Below, one piece after another: positions 52,445 through 60,451 of a stretch of 64,000 bases of DNA. The translations under genes were made by a program, and so were the position numbers. The DNA is taken from the NCBI GenBank assembly GCA_903825285.1, contig CAIJZY010000031.1:62001-126000 (forward strand), in the 5' to 3' direction. Each line of letters opens with the position of its first letter. Within the stretch, counting starts at the first letter, position 1. The notes under the pieces were generated by a model. It did no database searches, was not told the origin of the DNA, and was given only the letters and a program-made list of their open reading frames with translations. The stretch comes from an uncultured Opitutia bacterium (GTDB lineage: Bacteria > Verrucomicrobiota > Verrucomicrobiia > Opitutales > Opitutaceae).

Positions 52445-54769
52445 ATGTCCTCCGACCCGCTTCCCGCCGCCGTGCTGCCCCTGCGCAGCGTCACCTATCC
52501 CGCCCAGGGCCATCCGGTCGAGTCGACCGCCGCGTCCGAGCTCGCGCGCCGCGCCGGCCTCGTCGCCATTGCCGCCGGCCGCCCGGGCCGCGGTGTCAAC
52601 GTCGCGCTCGCCGCGAATAAGTGGGCCCGCGTCCCCGGCGCGCCCGCCACGGGCGCGTGGATGTGGCTGCGCCTGACCGACGCCGGCACGGGCGAGATCG
52701 TCGCCAACGAGCCCGCGCTGCTCTTCGCCGCCGTGCGCCTGCTGGCGAACGGCCTGAGCGACGCGACGCGCGCCCGGCTCGACCGCGGCGTGCTGATCAA
52801 CGCCAGCTTCGGCTGGCACCGGCCGCACTGGGACAGCTGCTATACCCAGTACTGGCGCACCGCGCGCAAGTTCGACCCCGAGCACTACGTCGCCACGCTC
52901 GCGGAGAACGGCTTCACCCACGTCGAGGTCAACGGCCTCGAGGCCCACATGCCGTACGAGGACAGCGTGCAGTCGGAGTACTACCCGCAGTTCTACACCT
53001 ACTGCCCCGGCTTCAACCATTTCATCGACACGCCGCTGACCCGCGGGATCTGGCCCGCGCACTACCTCGAGGCGAACCTCACCCACCTGAAGAAGCTCGC
53101 CGCGCTCGGCCGCCGCTACGGCCTGCGCCCCGGCGTGTGCATGTTCGAGCCGCGCACGCTCCCCGAGCGCTTCTTCCAGCGCTACCCGACGCTCCGCGGC
53201 GCGCGGGTCGACCACCCGTTCCGCTCGCGCCTGCCGCGCTACACGCTGGCCCAGGACCATCCCGTCACCCTGCAGCACTATCGCGCAGCCATCCAGGCGC
53301 TGCAGCAGTCGGTGCCGGACCTCAGCTACCTCTCCGTCTGGACCAACGACAGCGGCGCGGGCTTCGAGCACACCGGCTCGCTCTACGTCGGCCGCAACGG
53401 CGGGCCGTACATGATCCGCGAGTGGCGCAGCCACGAGAAGGTCGCCCAGGCCGCCGGCGAAAGCATCGGCCGCTACCTGCGCAACCTCCAGACCGCCGCC
53501 GCGGAGATCAACCCCGACTTCGACGTCATCCTCCGCCTCGAGCCGTTCAAGCTCGAGCAGGACTACATCAAGGCCGCCATGGGCAACCATGTCAGCTGGG
53601 AGGCCCCGACGCTGCTCGTGCGCGGCTATCACCTGCCGTACACGCACCCGCGCTACCCCGAGATGGGCGGCGTCGCCGGCAGCGCGCACCAGCCCGAGGT
53701 GGACCCGAGCGAGCGCGCCGTGCTGCGCGAGTCCCGCACCCGCGGCGCCGACCCGGTCATGCAGTACTCCGCCGGCCCGGTGATGAACCACGAGCCGCTG
53801 CTCGGCCTGCCCTTCCCGCGCCTGCTGCACCGCAAGCTCACCTCCATGCGCCGGCTCGGGCTCAACCGCATCAGCGCCCTCGGCGGCCTCGCCAACACCG
53901 CCGTCACGCCCTACTGGCCCAACCCCGCCATCCTCCGCGCCGCGCAGTTCACGCCGCAGCGCTCCGTGGACGTGGTCCTGCGCGAGACCGCGGAGCGGTT
54001 CGTCGGCGCGGCCCACGCCCCGGCGCTGGTCGCCGCGTGGGACGGGTTCGAGGAGGCGCTCAGCTGGCAGCCGCCCGTGCCGCTCTTCACCGGCTTCGGC
54101 TTCTGCTGGCAGCGCACGTTCGACCGGCCCTACGTGCCCGACATCGAGGCGATCCCGGAAAAGGAGCGCGCCTATTACGAGCGCCACGGCTGCTTCCAGC
54201 ACAATAATCCCGGCATCAATGATCTCGGGAAGGACGTGCTCTTCGACCTCGTGCCCCAGGCCTACGGCGCCAAGGCCGCGGCCGCGTTCGACCGCAACGT
54301 GCTGCCCCGCCTGACCCGGCTGATCGCGCGGCTCACGCGGCTCCAGGCCCGCACCGCCCGCGACGCCGCCGCGCAGGCCGTGTTCACCGACCTCCTCGAC
54401 CGCACCCGCGCCTACCGCGTCTGGTGCACCTCGCTCCGGACGGTCTGCGCCTGGTGCGCCCACGTGCACGGCTACCTCGGCAGCAAGACCGCCGCGGCCC
54501 GGCGGCAGCACGAGCGTCTCCTCCAGGAGGCGATCGACCTCGAGCTGGCGAACACCGCGGACCTGATCGCCCTCCTCGAGGTCGCCAAGACCGAGGTCAT
54601 GGTGCTGTCCGCCACGGGCAACAACACGTTCTTCTACGGCGAGAACCTGCCCGACCTCCTCCGCGAGAAGATCCGGCTGATGAAAAAGTACCGCCACCGG
54701 AAGCCCCGCATCGACCGCGACATCCTCTGGCGGCCAATCCCGGGGGCGCAGTGGCCGAAATTCGACTGA
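52445..54769 (+). CDS. Putative glycoside hydrolase, TIM-barrel, family not recognised
   Basis: The 774-aa protein lacks a signal peptide. An N-terminal mixed domain (about 1-110) resembles the small domain before alpha-glucuronidase or hexosaminidase barrels. A TIM barrel follows (about 112-530), opening with LINASFGWHRPHWD and FTHVEVNGLEAHMPYE, with carboxylate-rich turns (SVWTNDSGAGFEHT, ILRLEPFKLEQDY, EVDPSE). The last 200 residues are helical. The plan is that of GH67/GH115-type enzymes but I see no known family signature. It diverges from the epimerase operon. Confidence 0.55.
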   Translation: MSSDPLPAAVLPLRSVTYPAQGHPVESTAASELARRAGLVAIAAGRPGRGVNVALAANKWARVPGAPATGAWMWLRLTDAGTGEIVANEPALLFAAVRLLANGLSDATRARLDRGVLINASFGWHRPHWDSCYTQYWRTARKFDPEHYVATLAENGFTHVEVNGLEAHMPYEDSVQSEYYPQFYTYCPGFNHFIDTPLTRGIWPAHYLEANLTHLKKLAALGRRYGLRPGVCMFEPRTLPERFFQRYPTLRGARVDHPFRSRLPRYTLAQDHPVTLQHYRAAIQALQQSVPDLSYLSVWTNDSGAGFEHTGSLYVGRNGGPYMIREWRSHEKVAQAAGESIGRYLRNLQTAAAEINPDFDVILRLEPFKLEQDYIKAAMGNHVSWEAPTLLVRGYHLPYTHPRYPEMGGVAGSAHQPEVDPSERAVLRESRTRGADPVMQYSAGPVMNHEPLLGLPFPRLLHRKLTSMRRLGLNRISALGGLANTAVTPYWPNPAILRAAQFTPQRSVDVVLRETAERFVGAAHAPALVAAWDGFEEALSWQPPVPLFTGFGFCWQRTFDRPYVPDIEAIPEKERAYYERHGCFQHNNPGINDLGKDVLFDLVPQAYGAKAAAAFDRNVLPRLTRLIARLTRLQARTARDAAAQAVFTDLLDRTRAYRVWCTSLRTVCAWCAHVHGYLGSKTAAARRQHERLLQEAIDLELANTADLIALLEVAKTEVMVLSATGNNTFFYGENLPDLLREKIRLMKKYRHRKPRIDRDILWRPIPGAQWPKFD

Positions 54770-54793
54770 CGCTTGGCGTCAGTCGAATTTCGG
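54755..54793 (+). terminator. Long perfect hairpin over the stop codon of the TIM-barrel gene
   Basis: A perfect 17-bp stem (54755-54771 with 54777-54793) and a five-base CTTGG loop include the last codons and TGA (54767-54769) of the gene. Only a short T-run (54788-54790) lies inside the right arm and none follows, so it is not a textbook terminator. It directly precedes a heptamer element. Confidence 0.6.
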
Positions 54794-54899
54794 AGAGGTC
54801 AGGAGTCAGAGATCAGAGGTCAGAGTGGTGAGCCTGTGCCCCGCTCACGGCCGAACGCGTGCGCCTGATCTCTGACCTCTGACATCTGGCTTCTGAGCG
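54794..54899. repeat. Facing heptamer arrays between convergent genes
   Basis: The left arm 54794-54828 has five units near AGGTCAG/AGATCAG. The right arm 54865-54899 has five units near CTGATCT/CTGACCT, the complement. The spacer (about 36 bases) has its own small GTGAG/CTCAC hairpin. The flanking TIM-barrel and AraC genes converge, with stop codons at 54769 and 54911. Confidence 0.85.
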
Positions 54900-54910
54900 C
54901 GCCCCGCGCG

Positions 54911-55762
54911 CTACCCGCCCCGGACCTTGCGGCGGAACTCCGACGGCGTGGAGCCGGTGATCTGCTTGAACACCTTTGAAAAGTGGAACACGTCGCAGAA
55001 CTGCAGCTCCTCCGCGAGCTGCTTGAGCGTGTGGTCGCCGTGGTAGATCGCCGACTGCGCCCGCTCGACGCGCTTCCGCTTCTGAAACTGCCCCGGTGAC
55101 ATCCCGGTGCGCGCCGTGAACTGCTTCCGGAAATTCTCGTAACTCAGCCCGACCATCCGCGCCACCTGCTGCGGCGTCTGCCAGCCCTTCGCGTCCAGCC
55201 CGCCCAGCAGCCGCTGGCTGTCCTCCAGCCAGACGCGATCATTGGGGTCGCGGACATCCGTGTCGCGCAGCGCCAGCAGCGCGCCCAGCACGTTGAGGAA
55301 CCGCCCGAGCGTGCGCAGCGCCGCCGCGCGGCCGTGACCCTTCTCCGGCCGCACCGATTCCTCCAGCTGCCGCGCCCAGAAGTCCACCGGCTCCGCGCGC
55401 CACACCGGCCGCACCGGGTCGAGCAGCCCGCACTTGCGCCACAGGTCGAACTGCGGGCCCGTGAACACGAAGTAGAGATGCCGCCACGACGTGCCCGGGT
55501 TCGGTCCGTACGCGTGCGCCAGCTCGGGGAAGATCAGCGCGACATCCCCGGTCACCAGGTCCCGGCGCACGCCGCGCGCATCCGCGTAATAGCCCTGCGC
55601 CGACACCATGTAGATGAGCGCATAACTTCCCAAAACACGCATGCCAACGGGATCGATGCCCGCATTGTCATGCAACGCGCCAGCCAGCTGCATGCCGCCC
55701 GCAGGTGTCGGAAGTGGGCTTTCCAGCCACGGTTGCGCGCGAAAAGTTTCGAGGTACGCCAT
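54911..55762 (-). CDS. AraC-family transcriptional regulator
   Basis: A 283-aa regulator with an N-terminal cupin-like sensing domain (about 20-110, with LVTGDVALIFPELAHAYGP) and a C-terminal double helix-turn-helix (about 185-280: RMVGLSYENFRKQF for the first HTH, LAEELQFCDVFHFSKVFK for the second, then the STPSEFRR end). It starts 75 bases from the divergent dioxygenase gene and probably controls it. A purine-rich GGGAGGAG sits just before its ATG, unusually strong for this window. Confidence 0.92.
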   Translation of the reverse strand: MAYLETFRAQPWLESPLPTPAGGMQLAGALHDNAGIDPVGMRVLGSYALIYMVSAQGYYADARGVRRDLVTGDVALIFPELAHAYGPNPGTSWRHLYFVFTGPQFDLWRKCGLLDPVRPVWRAEPVDFWARQLEESVRPEKGHGRAAALRTLGRFLNVLGALLALRDTDVRDPNDRVWLEDSQRLLGGLDAKGWQTPQQVARMVGLSYENFRKQFTARTGMSPGQFQKRKRVERAQSAIYHGDHTLKQLAEELQFCDVFHFSKVFKQITGSTPSEFRRKVRGG

Positions 55763-55837
55763 GCTCCTCCCATAAAGTACATGCCTTTTCCCACTTCAAC
55801 CATTTTGTGCCAAAGCCCGCGCGTGTATGTTCGCCCG
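55763..55837. promoter_or_regulatory. Divergent promoter region of the araC-like and dioxygenase genes
   Basis: This 75-base AT-richer gap must hold both promoters. On the minus strand TTGAAG followed after 17 bases by TTTATG is a weak candidate for the regulator. On the plus strand TTGTGC with TATGTT 15 bases later is a weak candidate for the dioxygenase. No repeated AraC half-site could be confirmed. Confidence 0.35.
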
Positions 55838-56758
55838 GTGAGCACCGCTACCCTGCCCCAGATCTATTCCTTTGGCCACGCCCTCGACATGGGCGAGGAC
55901 AAGTTCGGCCTCCTGCGCGACTCGTCCGACGCCGCGGAGGATTTCGTCGAGCTGCGCCGGCGCTTCGCCGCGGATGGCTACCTGTACATGAAGGGCTACC
56001 TCGACCGCGGGCAGGTGCTCGAGGCGCGCGCCGCGCTGACGGACCGCCTCGCGGCCGGCGGCGCGCTCGATCCGGCCCATCCCGCCATCGAGGGCATCGC
56101 GCGCCAGGACTCCGGCTACATCTTCAAGCCCGACCTGACCGCCGGCAACGAGCCGGTGCAGCGGCTGCTCTACTCCGGCCGCCTGACCGACTTCTACCGC
56201 CGGTTCTACGACGAGGACATCCGCCACTACGACTTCACGTGGCTGCGCGCCATCGGTCCCGGCAAGGGCACCAACCCGCACTGCGACCTGCCCTACATGG
56301 GCCGCGGCACGCACAACCACATGACGTGCTGGCTGCCGTACGGCGACGTGTCCTACGAGCTCGGCGGGCTCATGCTCCTCGAGGACTCCTTCCGCCGGAT
56401 GGATCTCCTGAAAAACTACGTCTATCGCGACGTCGACGCCTTTTGTGAGAACAAGCCGACCGAAGTCGCCAAGGTGAAGGACGGCCGCTGGACCTTCACC
56501 GGCACGCTCTCGCACAACCCGCCCGCGGTCCGCAACAAGTTCGGCGGCCGCTGGCTCACCACCGAGTACGAGGCGGGCGACTTCCTGACGTTCGGCATGT
56601 TCATGGTCCACGCCTCCCTCGACAACCGCACGCCCAACCGGCTGCGCATCTCGAGCGACACGCGCTACCAGCGCGCCTCCGAGCCGATCGACGAGCGCTG
56701 GATCGGCGTCAACCCGCCGGCCCACGGCCCGAACGGGAAGCGGAACCTGATCTGCTGA
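55838..56758 (+). CDS. Phytanoyl-CoA dioxygenase-like Fe(II)/2-oxoglutarate enzyme
   Basis: From the GTG start the protein is 306 aa. The iron-binding triad is intact: H148 and D150 in PHCD, and H258 in MFMVHASLDN. The arginine that would hold 2-oxoglutarate follows in RLRISSDTRYQ. PhyH-family members hydroxylate diverse small molecules, so the substrate is open. An ATG 19 codons upstream is in frame, but that stretch is the divergent promoter region. A tandem ferritin-like gene follows, and an AraC regulator diverges. Confidence 0.82.
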   Translation: MSTATLPQIYSFGHALDMGEDKFGLLRDSSDAAEDFVELRRRFAADGYLYMKGYLDRGQVLEARAALTDRLAAGGALDPAHPAIEGIARQDSGYIFKPDLTAGNEPVQRLLYSGRLTDFYRRFYDEDIRHYDFTWLRAIGPGKGTNPHCDLPYMGRGTHNHMTCWLPYGDVSYELGGLMLLEDSFRRMDLLKNYVYRDVDAFCENKPTEVAKVKDGRWTFTGTLSHNPPAVRNKFGGRWLTTEYEAGDFLTFGMFMVHASLDNRTPNRLRISSDTRYQRASEPIDERWIGVNPPAHGPNGKRNLIC

Positions 56759-56763
56759 CCGGC

Positions 56764-56877
56764 TTCGGAGCTCGCAGCTCGCCGTTCGAAGACCGCGTAT
56801 TTCCCTTCCCCGCGAGCCGCGACCTGAGCTTTTCCCTTTCCGCACTCCGATCTGCGAACCGCGAATTCCGATCCGCC
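56764..56877. repeat. Facing heptamer arrays between the dioxygenase and ferritin-like genes
   Basis: The left arm 56764-56798 has units near TTCGGAG/CTCGCAG, starting five bases after the dioxygenase stop codon. The right arm 56844-56877 has units near ACTCCGA/ATTCCGA and runs directly into the ATG of the next gene. In reverse complement the right arm keeps the TCGSAGN phase of the left. The 45-base middle is pyrimidine-rich. Confidence 0.7.
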
Positions 56878-58194
56878 ATGCCCACCGCCCCTTCCCGCCC
56901 CGCCCCGAGCGCCTCCAGCCGCATGGCGGCGGTCAACGAGATGACGCGCCTGCTGCGCCTCCTCTTCGAGGTGGAGCGCGACCTGGTCCGCACGCTGCCC
57001 ACGCTCGTCTACCGCGTGGGTGAGCCGGAGCTGAAGTACCTCCTGTGCCAGCACGTCTGGGAATCCGCCGGCCACGCGCGCTTCCTGCGCGAGCGGGGTC
57101 GCGAACTCACCACTTTCGGCACCACCGACGCGGTGCGCGAGCCGATCCGCCGGCTGTTCACCGAGGCCGTCGGCGCCGCCACGGCCGACCCGCTCGTGAT
57201 CGCCGCCGGCTTCTACGAGGTGCTCAAGCCCGCGCTGCTCGCCGCCTACCGCCACTACCTCGAGGTCACCGACCCGCTCGCCGACTGGCCCTCGAAAAAG
57301 CTCGTTGAGGATTTCGTCGCCGACGAGGAGCGCCACCTGCGCGAGATCGCCCCGCACCTCGCGGGCGTGGACGCCCGCGAGTGGAAGCTCCACCTCACCC
57401 AGGCCCTCGACGATCTCGGCGGCTGGCTCGGCCAGGAAACCCGCCTGCCGCTCGCCGCCGGCTACGTCTGGCAGCAGGACCTGACCCCGTACACGCATCC
57501 CGCCACCTGCAACCGCGCCCCGTACCCCGTCTGCTCGAGCGTGTTCGGCCTCGACCCGCGCGAGGATCCCATTGTCCGCCCGTGGCTCACCGACCCCCAG
57601 ACCGACGCCCGCGTGATCCGGCTCATGGTCTATGTGTGGCTCATGATGGAGATGGACGCGATCGACTACCTCGCGACGGTGTTCTACGACACGCCCGCGG
57701 CGCCGTTCGACCTGCACCACGACCTGGCGCGCCACCTCTGGGACGAGTCGCGCCACAGCCAGTTCGGCTTCCGCCAGCTGCCCAAGCTCGGCGTGGACCT
57801 CAAGACGGTCGAGCACTCGCTGGACCTCTACCACATCCTCGTCCAGATGCCGCCGCACGAGCGGTACGCGATGATGACGATGGAATTTGAGGCCAACAGC
57901 TTCCCCACGAAGGCCACCGTGATGGACCGCGTGCGCGAGCTGAACGACTTCGAGGCCGACACGCTCCTGGCGTTCGACCGCAACGACGAGCAGAACCACG
58001 TCCGCTACGGCCACCGCTGGCTGCCGGAGATGATGGCGATGTTCGGCGAGGAGCGTCCGACCGAGGAGTTCGTCGCCGCCACGCGCGAGAAGTTCAACCG
58101 CCTCGCCGGCCTGTACGGCGGCCGCACGCCGCACTCCCTGCCCCGCGAGCAGCGCCTCACGGGCGACAAGCTCCGCCGGATCGCCGGGATCTGA
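56878..58194 (+). CDS. Tandem ferritin-like di-iron protein
   Basis: The 438-aa helical protein looks like two ferritin-like four-helix bundles. Candidate iron ligands in the first half are E33, E62, H66 (an ESAGH spacing) and the DEERH motif near 148. In the second half they are WDESRH near 293 and NDEQNH near 372, both with the usual E-x-x-H. Length and layout recall DUF455/MiaE-like hydroxylases or oxidases, but I cannot name a family. The gene pairs with the Fe/2-oxoglutarate enzyme upstream, so two non-haem iron enzymes may act on one substrate. Confidence 0.65.
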   Translation: MPTAPSRPAPSASSRMAAVNEMTRLLRLLFEVERDLVRTLPTLVYRVGEPELKYLLCQHVWESAGHARFLRERGRELTTFGTTDAVREPIRRLFTEAVGAATADPLVIAAGFYEVLKPALLAAYRHYLEVTDPLADWPSKKLVEDFVADEERHLREIAPHLAGVDAREWKLHLTQALDDLGGWLGQETRLPLAAGYVWQQDLTPYTHPATCNRAPYPVCSSVFGLDPREDPIVRPWLTDPQTDARVIRLMVYVWLMMEMDAIDYLATVFYDTPAAPFDLHHDLARHLWDESRHSQFGFRQLPKLGVDLKTVEHSLDLYHILVQMPPHERYAMMTMEFEANSFPTKATVMDRVRELNDFEADTLLAFDRNDEQNHVRYGHRWLPEMMAMFGEERPTEEFVAATREKFNRLAGLYGGRTPHSLPREQRLTGDKLRRIAGI

Positions 58195-58318
58195 TCCGCG
58201 CACGCCGCGCGAAAGGCGAATTCCGCCCAGCAGCGGCCCGGGCGACCGCCCGGCAGGCCTGAATGTTCGGTTGGTCACCGCTTGAAAGCGCCGGGGGGGT
58301 GCCCTTTCCTGCAAGCGG

Positions 58319-60451
58319 ATGTTTGCCCCCTTTCTGCGTCCGCTCGCGCTGGTCTGCTGTGTGACCGCCGCCGCCCGCGCCAACAGCCTCGTCTCGCTCA
58401 CCGTCAGCCCGCTCACCGCGGCGGCGGCGACCGCGGTCGTGGCTGAGGTCAAGCCGGGGACCTTCCTGCTGCGGGGCACGCGGGTGCCCCTCGGCGTCGA
58501 CCTGCACGGGCAGGTGCTGCCGGGCCTCGACCCCGCCCTGCGCCCGGTCACCGCGGCCGTGCAGGAGGGCATGCTCCATGTGCTGGCGCGCGACGCCACC
58601 GGGGCGCTCGTGCTGCTCCGTCACGCCGGGGCCGCCGGCTGGCAGCGCCGCGCCGCGCCGACCGATGCACTCCTGCCCACCGCGCAGCCGGCCGGCCCGT
58701 CCCATCTCCTGTTCGTGGCCCCCGGGCCGGGCGCCGGCCGGCTCCAGCTCGTCGCCTACCACACCATCACTGACACCTGGGCCGCCTTTGGCGACTGGGA
58801 CGGCGCCGGGACCTTCACGGCGGTGGTCCCCGCGGGCCATGGATTCGTCGTCACGACCCGCGACGCCGCCGGCGGCCTTCACTTCACGCGCGCCGAGCTC
58901 GTCTCGTCCAAGCGCGGACTGAAGGTAATCGATTACGCCGTCATCGCGGCCTACCTCTGCGTGGTGGCCGGCATCGGCCTCTATTGCTACCTCACGGGCA
59001 AGCAGGACACGGCCACGTTCTTCCTCGCCGGCCGCCGGATCCCGTGGTGGGCGGCCGGGCTCTCGCTCTACGCCACCGGCACGAGTGCCATCAGCTATCT
59101 CGCCATCCCCGCCAAGTCGTACGCGACCAACTGGCTCTACCTCGGGCAGAACGTCCTCACGTTCGTCGGCTCGATCTACGTGGCGTTCGTCATCGTGCCG
59201 CTGGTGCGCCGGCTCAACCTGACGTCGGTCTACCAGTACCTCGAGCTGCGCTTCCACCCGGTGGTGCGGCTGATGGCCTCGTTCATCTGCATCGTGCAGC
59301 ACCTGGCCGGCCGGATGGCCATCGTCCTGCTCCTGCCCGCGCTCGCCCTTTCCGCCGTCACCGGCATCACGGTCACCACCAGCATCCTCCTCATGGGGGT
59401 CATCACCACGATCTACACCTTCCTCGGCGGGATGAAGGCCGTGATCTGGACCGACGTGCTGCAGGTGTTCGTGATGGTCGGCGGCGCGCTGTTCGCGATC
59501 ACGTGGATGGTGATCGGCACGGGCGGGGTCGGCGCGGTGGCGCGGCTCGCGCTGGCCGACGGCAAGACCCACCTCTTCGACTGGCGCTTCGACTTCACGA
59601 TCCCCAGCGCCTGGATCTTCGTGCTGATGCTGCTGGTCACGATCCTGACCTGGCCGCAGGACCAGACCCTGACGCAGCGCGTGCTCTCGACCAAGGACGA
59701 CAAGGCGGCGCGCAACTCGGTGCTGATGCTCACGGCGATCGTGCTGCCGGGCAGCCTGATGTTCTTCAGCCTCGGGACGCTGCTCTACACCTACTACAAG
59801 GTGCATCCCACGCGGCTCAACCCGCTGCTGGCGACCGACCAGATCTTCCCGCAGTTCATCGCCAGCGACCTGCCCGCCGGCGTGACCGGCCTGATCATCG
59901 CGGGCATCTTCGCCGCGTCGATGGCCACCCTGAGCTCCAACATCAACTCGATCGCCACGCTCGTCTCGGTGGACTTCTACGAGCGCTACGCCCGGCGGCC
60001 CACGGCGGCGGCCAGCATGCGTCTCGCTGAGTGGGTCACCCTGATCACCGGCGCGGCCGGCACCGGCCTCGCCCTCTACCTGTCCACCCTCGATATCCAG
60101 TCGCTCTGGGACAAGTTCATCGAGCTCATGGCCCTGCTCGGCGGCGGCTTCGCGGGCATCTACGCGCTGGGCATGTTCACGCGGCGCGCCAACTGGCAGG
60201 GCTGTGCGATCGGCATCGTCGCGAGCATCGTGTGCACCACGCTGGTCAAGCTCTGCACGCCCGTCCACGTGCTGGCCTACGGCGTGGTGTCGATCGGCGC
60301 CTGCATCATCTTCGGCTACCTCGGCAGCTTGGCATTCGCCCCGCCGGCCCACTCGCTGCGGGGCCTGACCATCTTCGACCAGCTCTCCGCCGCTTTGCCG
60401 ACGGACGCCCCCGCGTCCGCGGCCGCCGGCCCCGTCCCCGACCCCCCATGA
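58319..60451 (+). CDS. Sodium:solute symporter with an extra N-terminal beta domain
   Basis: The 710-aa protein begins with a signal-like helix (1-21) and a 180-residue beta-rich segment. The symporter core follows from about residue 203 (VIDYAVIAAYLCVVAGIGLY). Thirteen or so membrane helices include the SSS marks FFLAGRRIPWW, YATGTSAISYLAIP and WPQDQTLTQR. Such transporters take up sugars, sialic acids or other solutes with sodium. The N-terminal part resembles blades of sialate-mutarotase-like propellers only loosely. It overlaps the Gfo/Idh gene by ATGA, so both are co-translated. Confidence 0.85.
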   Translation: MFAPFLRPLALVCCVTAAARANSLVSLTVSPLTAAAATAVVAEVKPGTFLLRGTRVPLGVDLHGQVLPGLDPALRPVTAAVQEGMLHVLARDATGALVLLRHAGAAGWQRRAAPTDALLPTAQPAGPSHLLFVAPGPGAGRLQLVAYHTITDTWAAFGDWDGAGTFTAVVPAGHGFVVTTRDAAGGLHFTRAELVSSKRGLKVIDYAVIAAYLCVVAGIGLYCYLTGKQDTATFFLAGRRIPWWAAGLSLYATGTSAISYLAIPAKSYATNWLYLGQNVLTFVGSIYVAFVIVPLVRRLNLTSVYQYLELRFHPVVRLMASFICIVQHLAGRMAIVLLLPALALSAVTGITVTTSILLMGVITTIYTFLGGMKAVIWTDVLQVFVMVGGALFAITWMVIGTGGVGAVARLALADGKTHLFDWRFDFTIPSAWIFVLMLLVTILTWPQDQTLTQRVLSTKDDKAARNSVLMLTAIVLPGSLMFFSLGTLLYTYYKVHPTRLNPLLATDQIFPQFIASDLPAGVTGLIIAGIFAASMATLSSNINSIATLVSVDFYERYARRPTAAASMRLAEWVTLITGAAGTGLALYLSTLDIQSLWDKFIELMALLGGGFAGIYALGMFTRRANWQGCAIGIVASIVCTTLVKLCTPVHVLAYGVVSIGACIIFGYLGSLAFAPPAHSLRGLTIFDQLSAALPTDAPASAAAGPVPDPP

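Noticed and set aside
54755-54793. Insertion-sequence terminal inverted repeat
   Set aside because: The stem is contiguous with a five-base loop, and there is no transposase gene or target duplication nearby.
3188-56877. CRISPR array as explanation for the repeated intergenic units
   Set aside because: Units are 7 bases long, degenerate and without spacers, and there are no cas genes.
58195-58318. A GC-rich 7-bp hairpin between the ferritin-like and symporter genes as a terminator
   Set aside because: The loop is only two bases and no T-run follows; similar short GC stems are expected by chance at this base composition.
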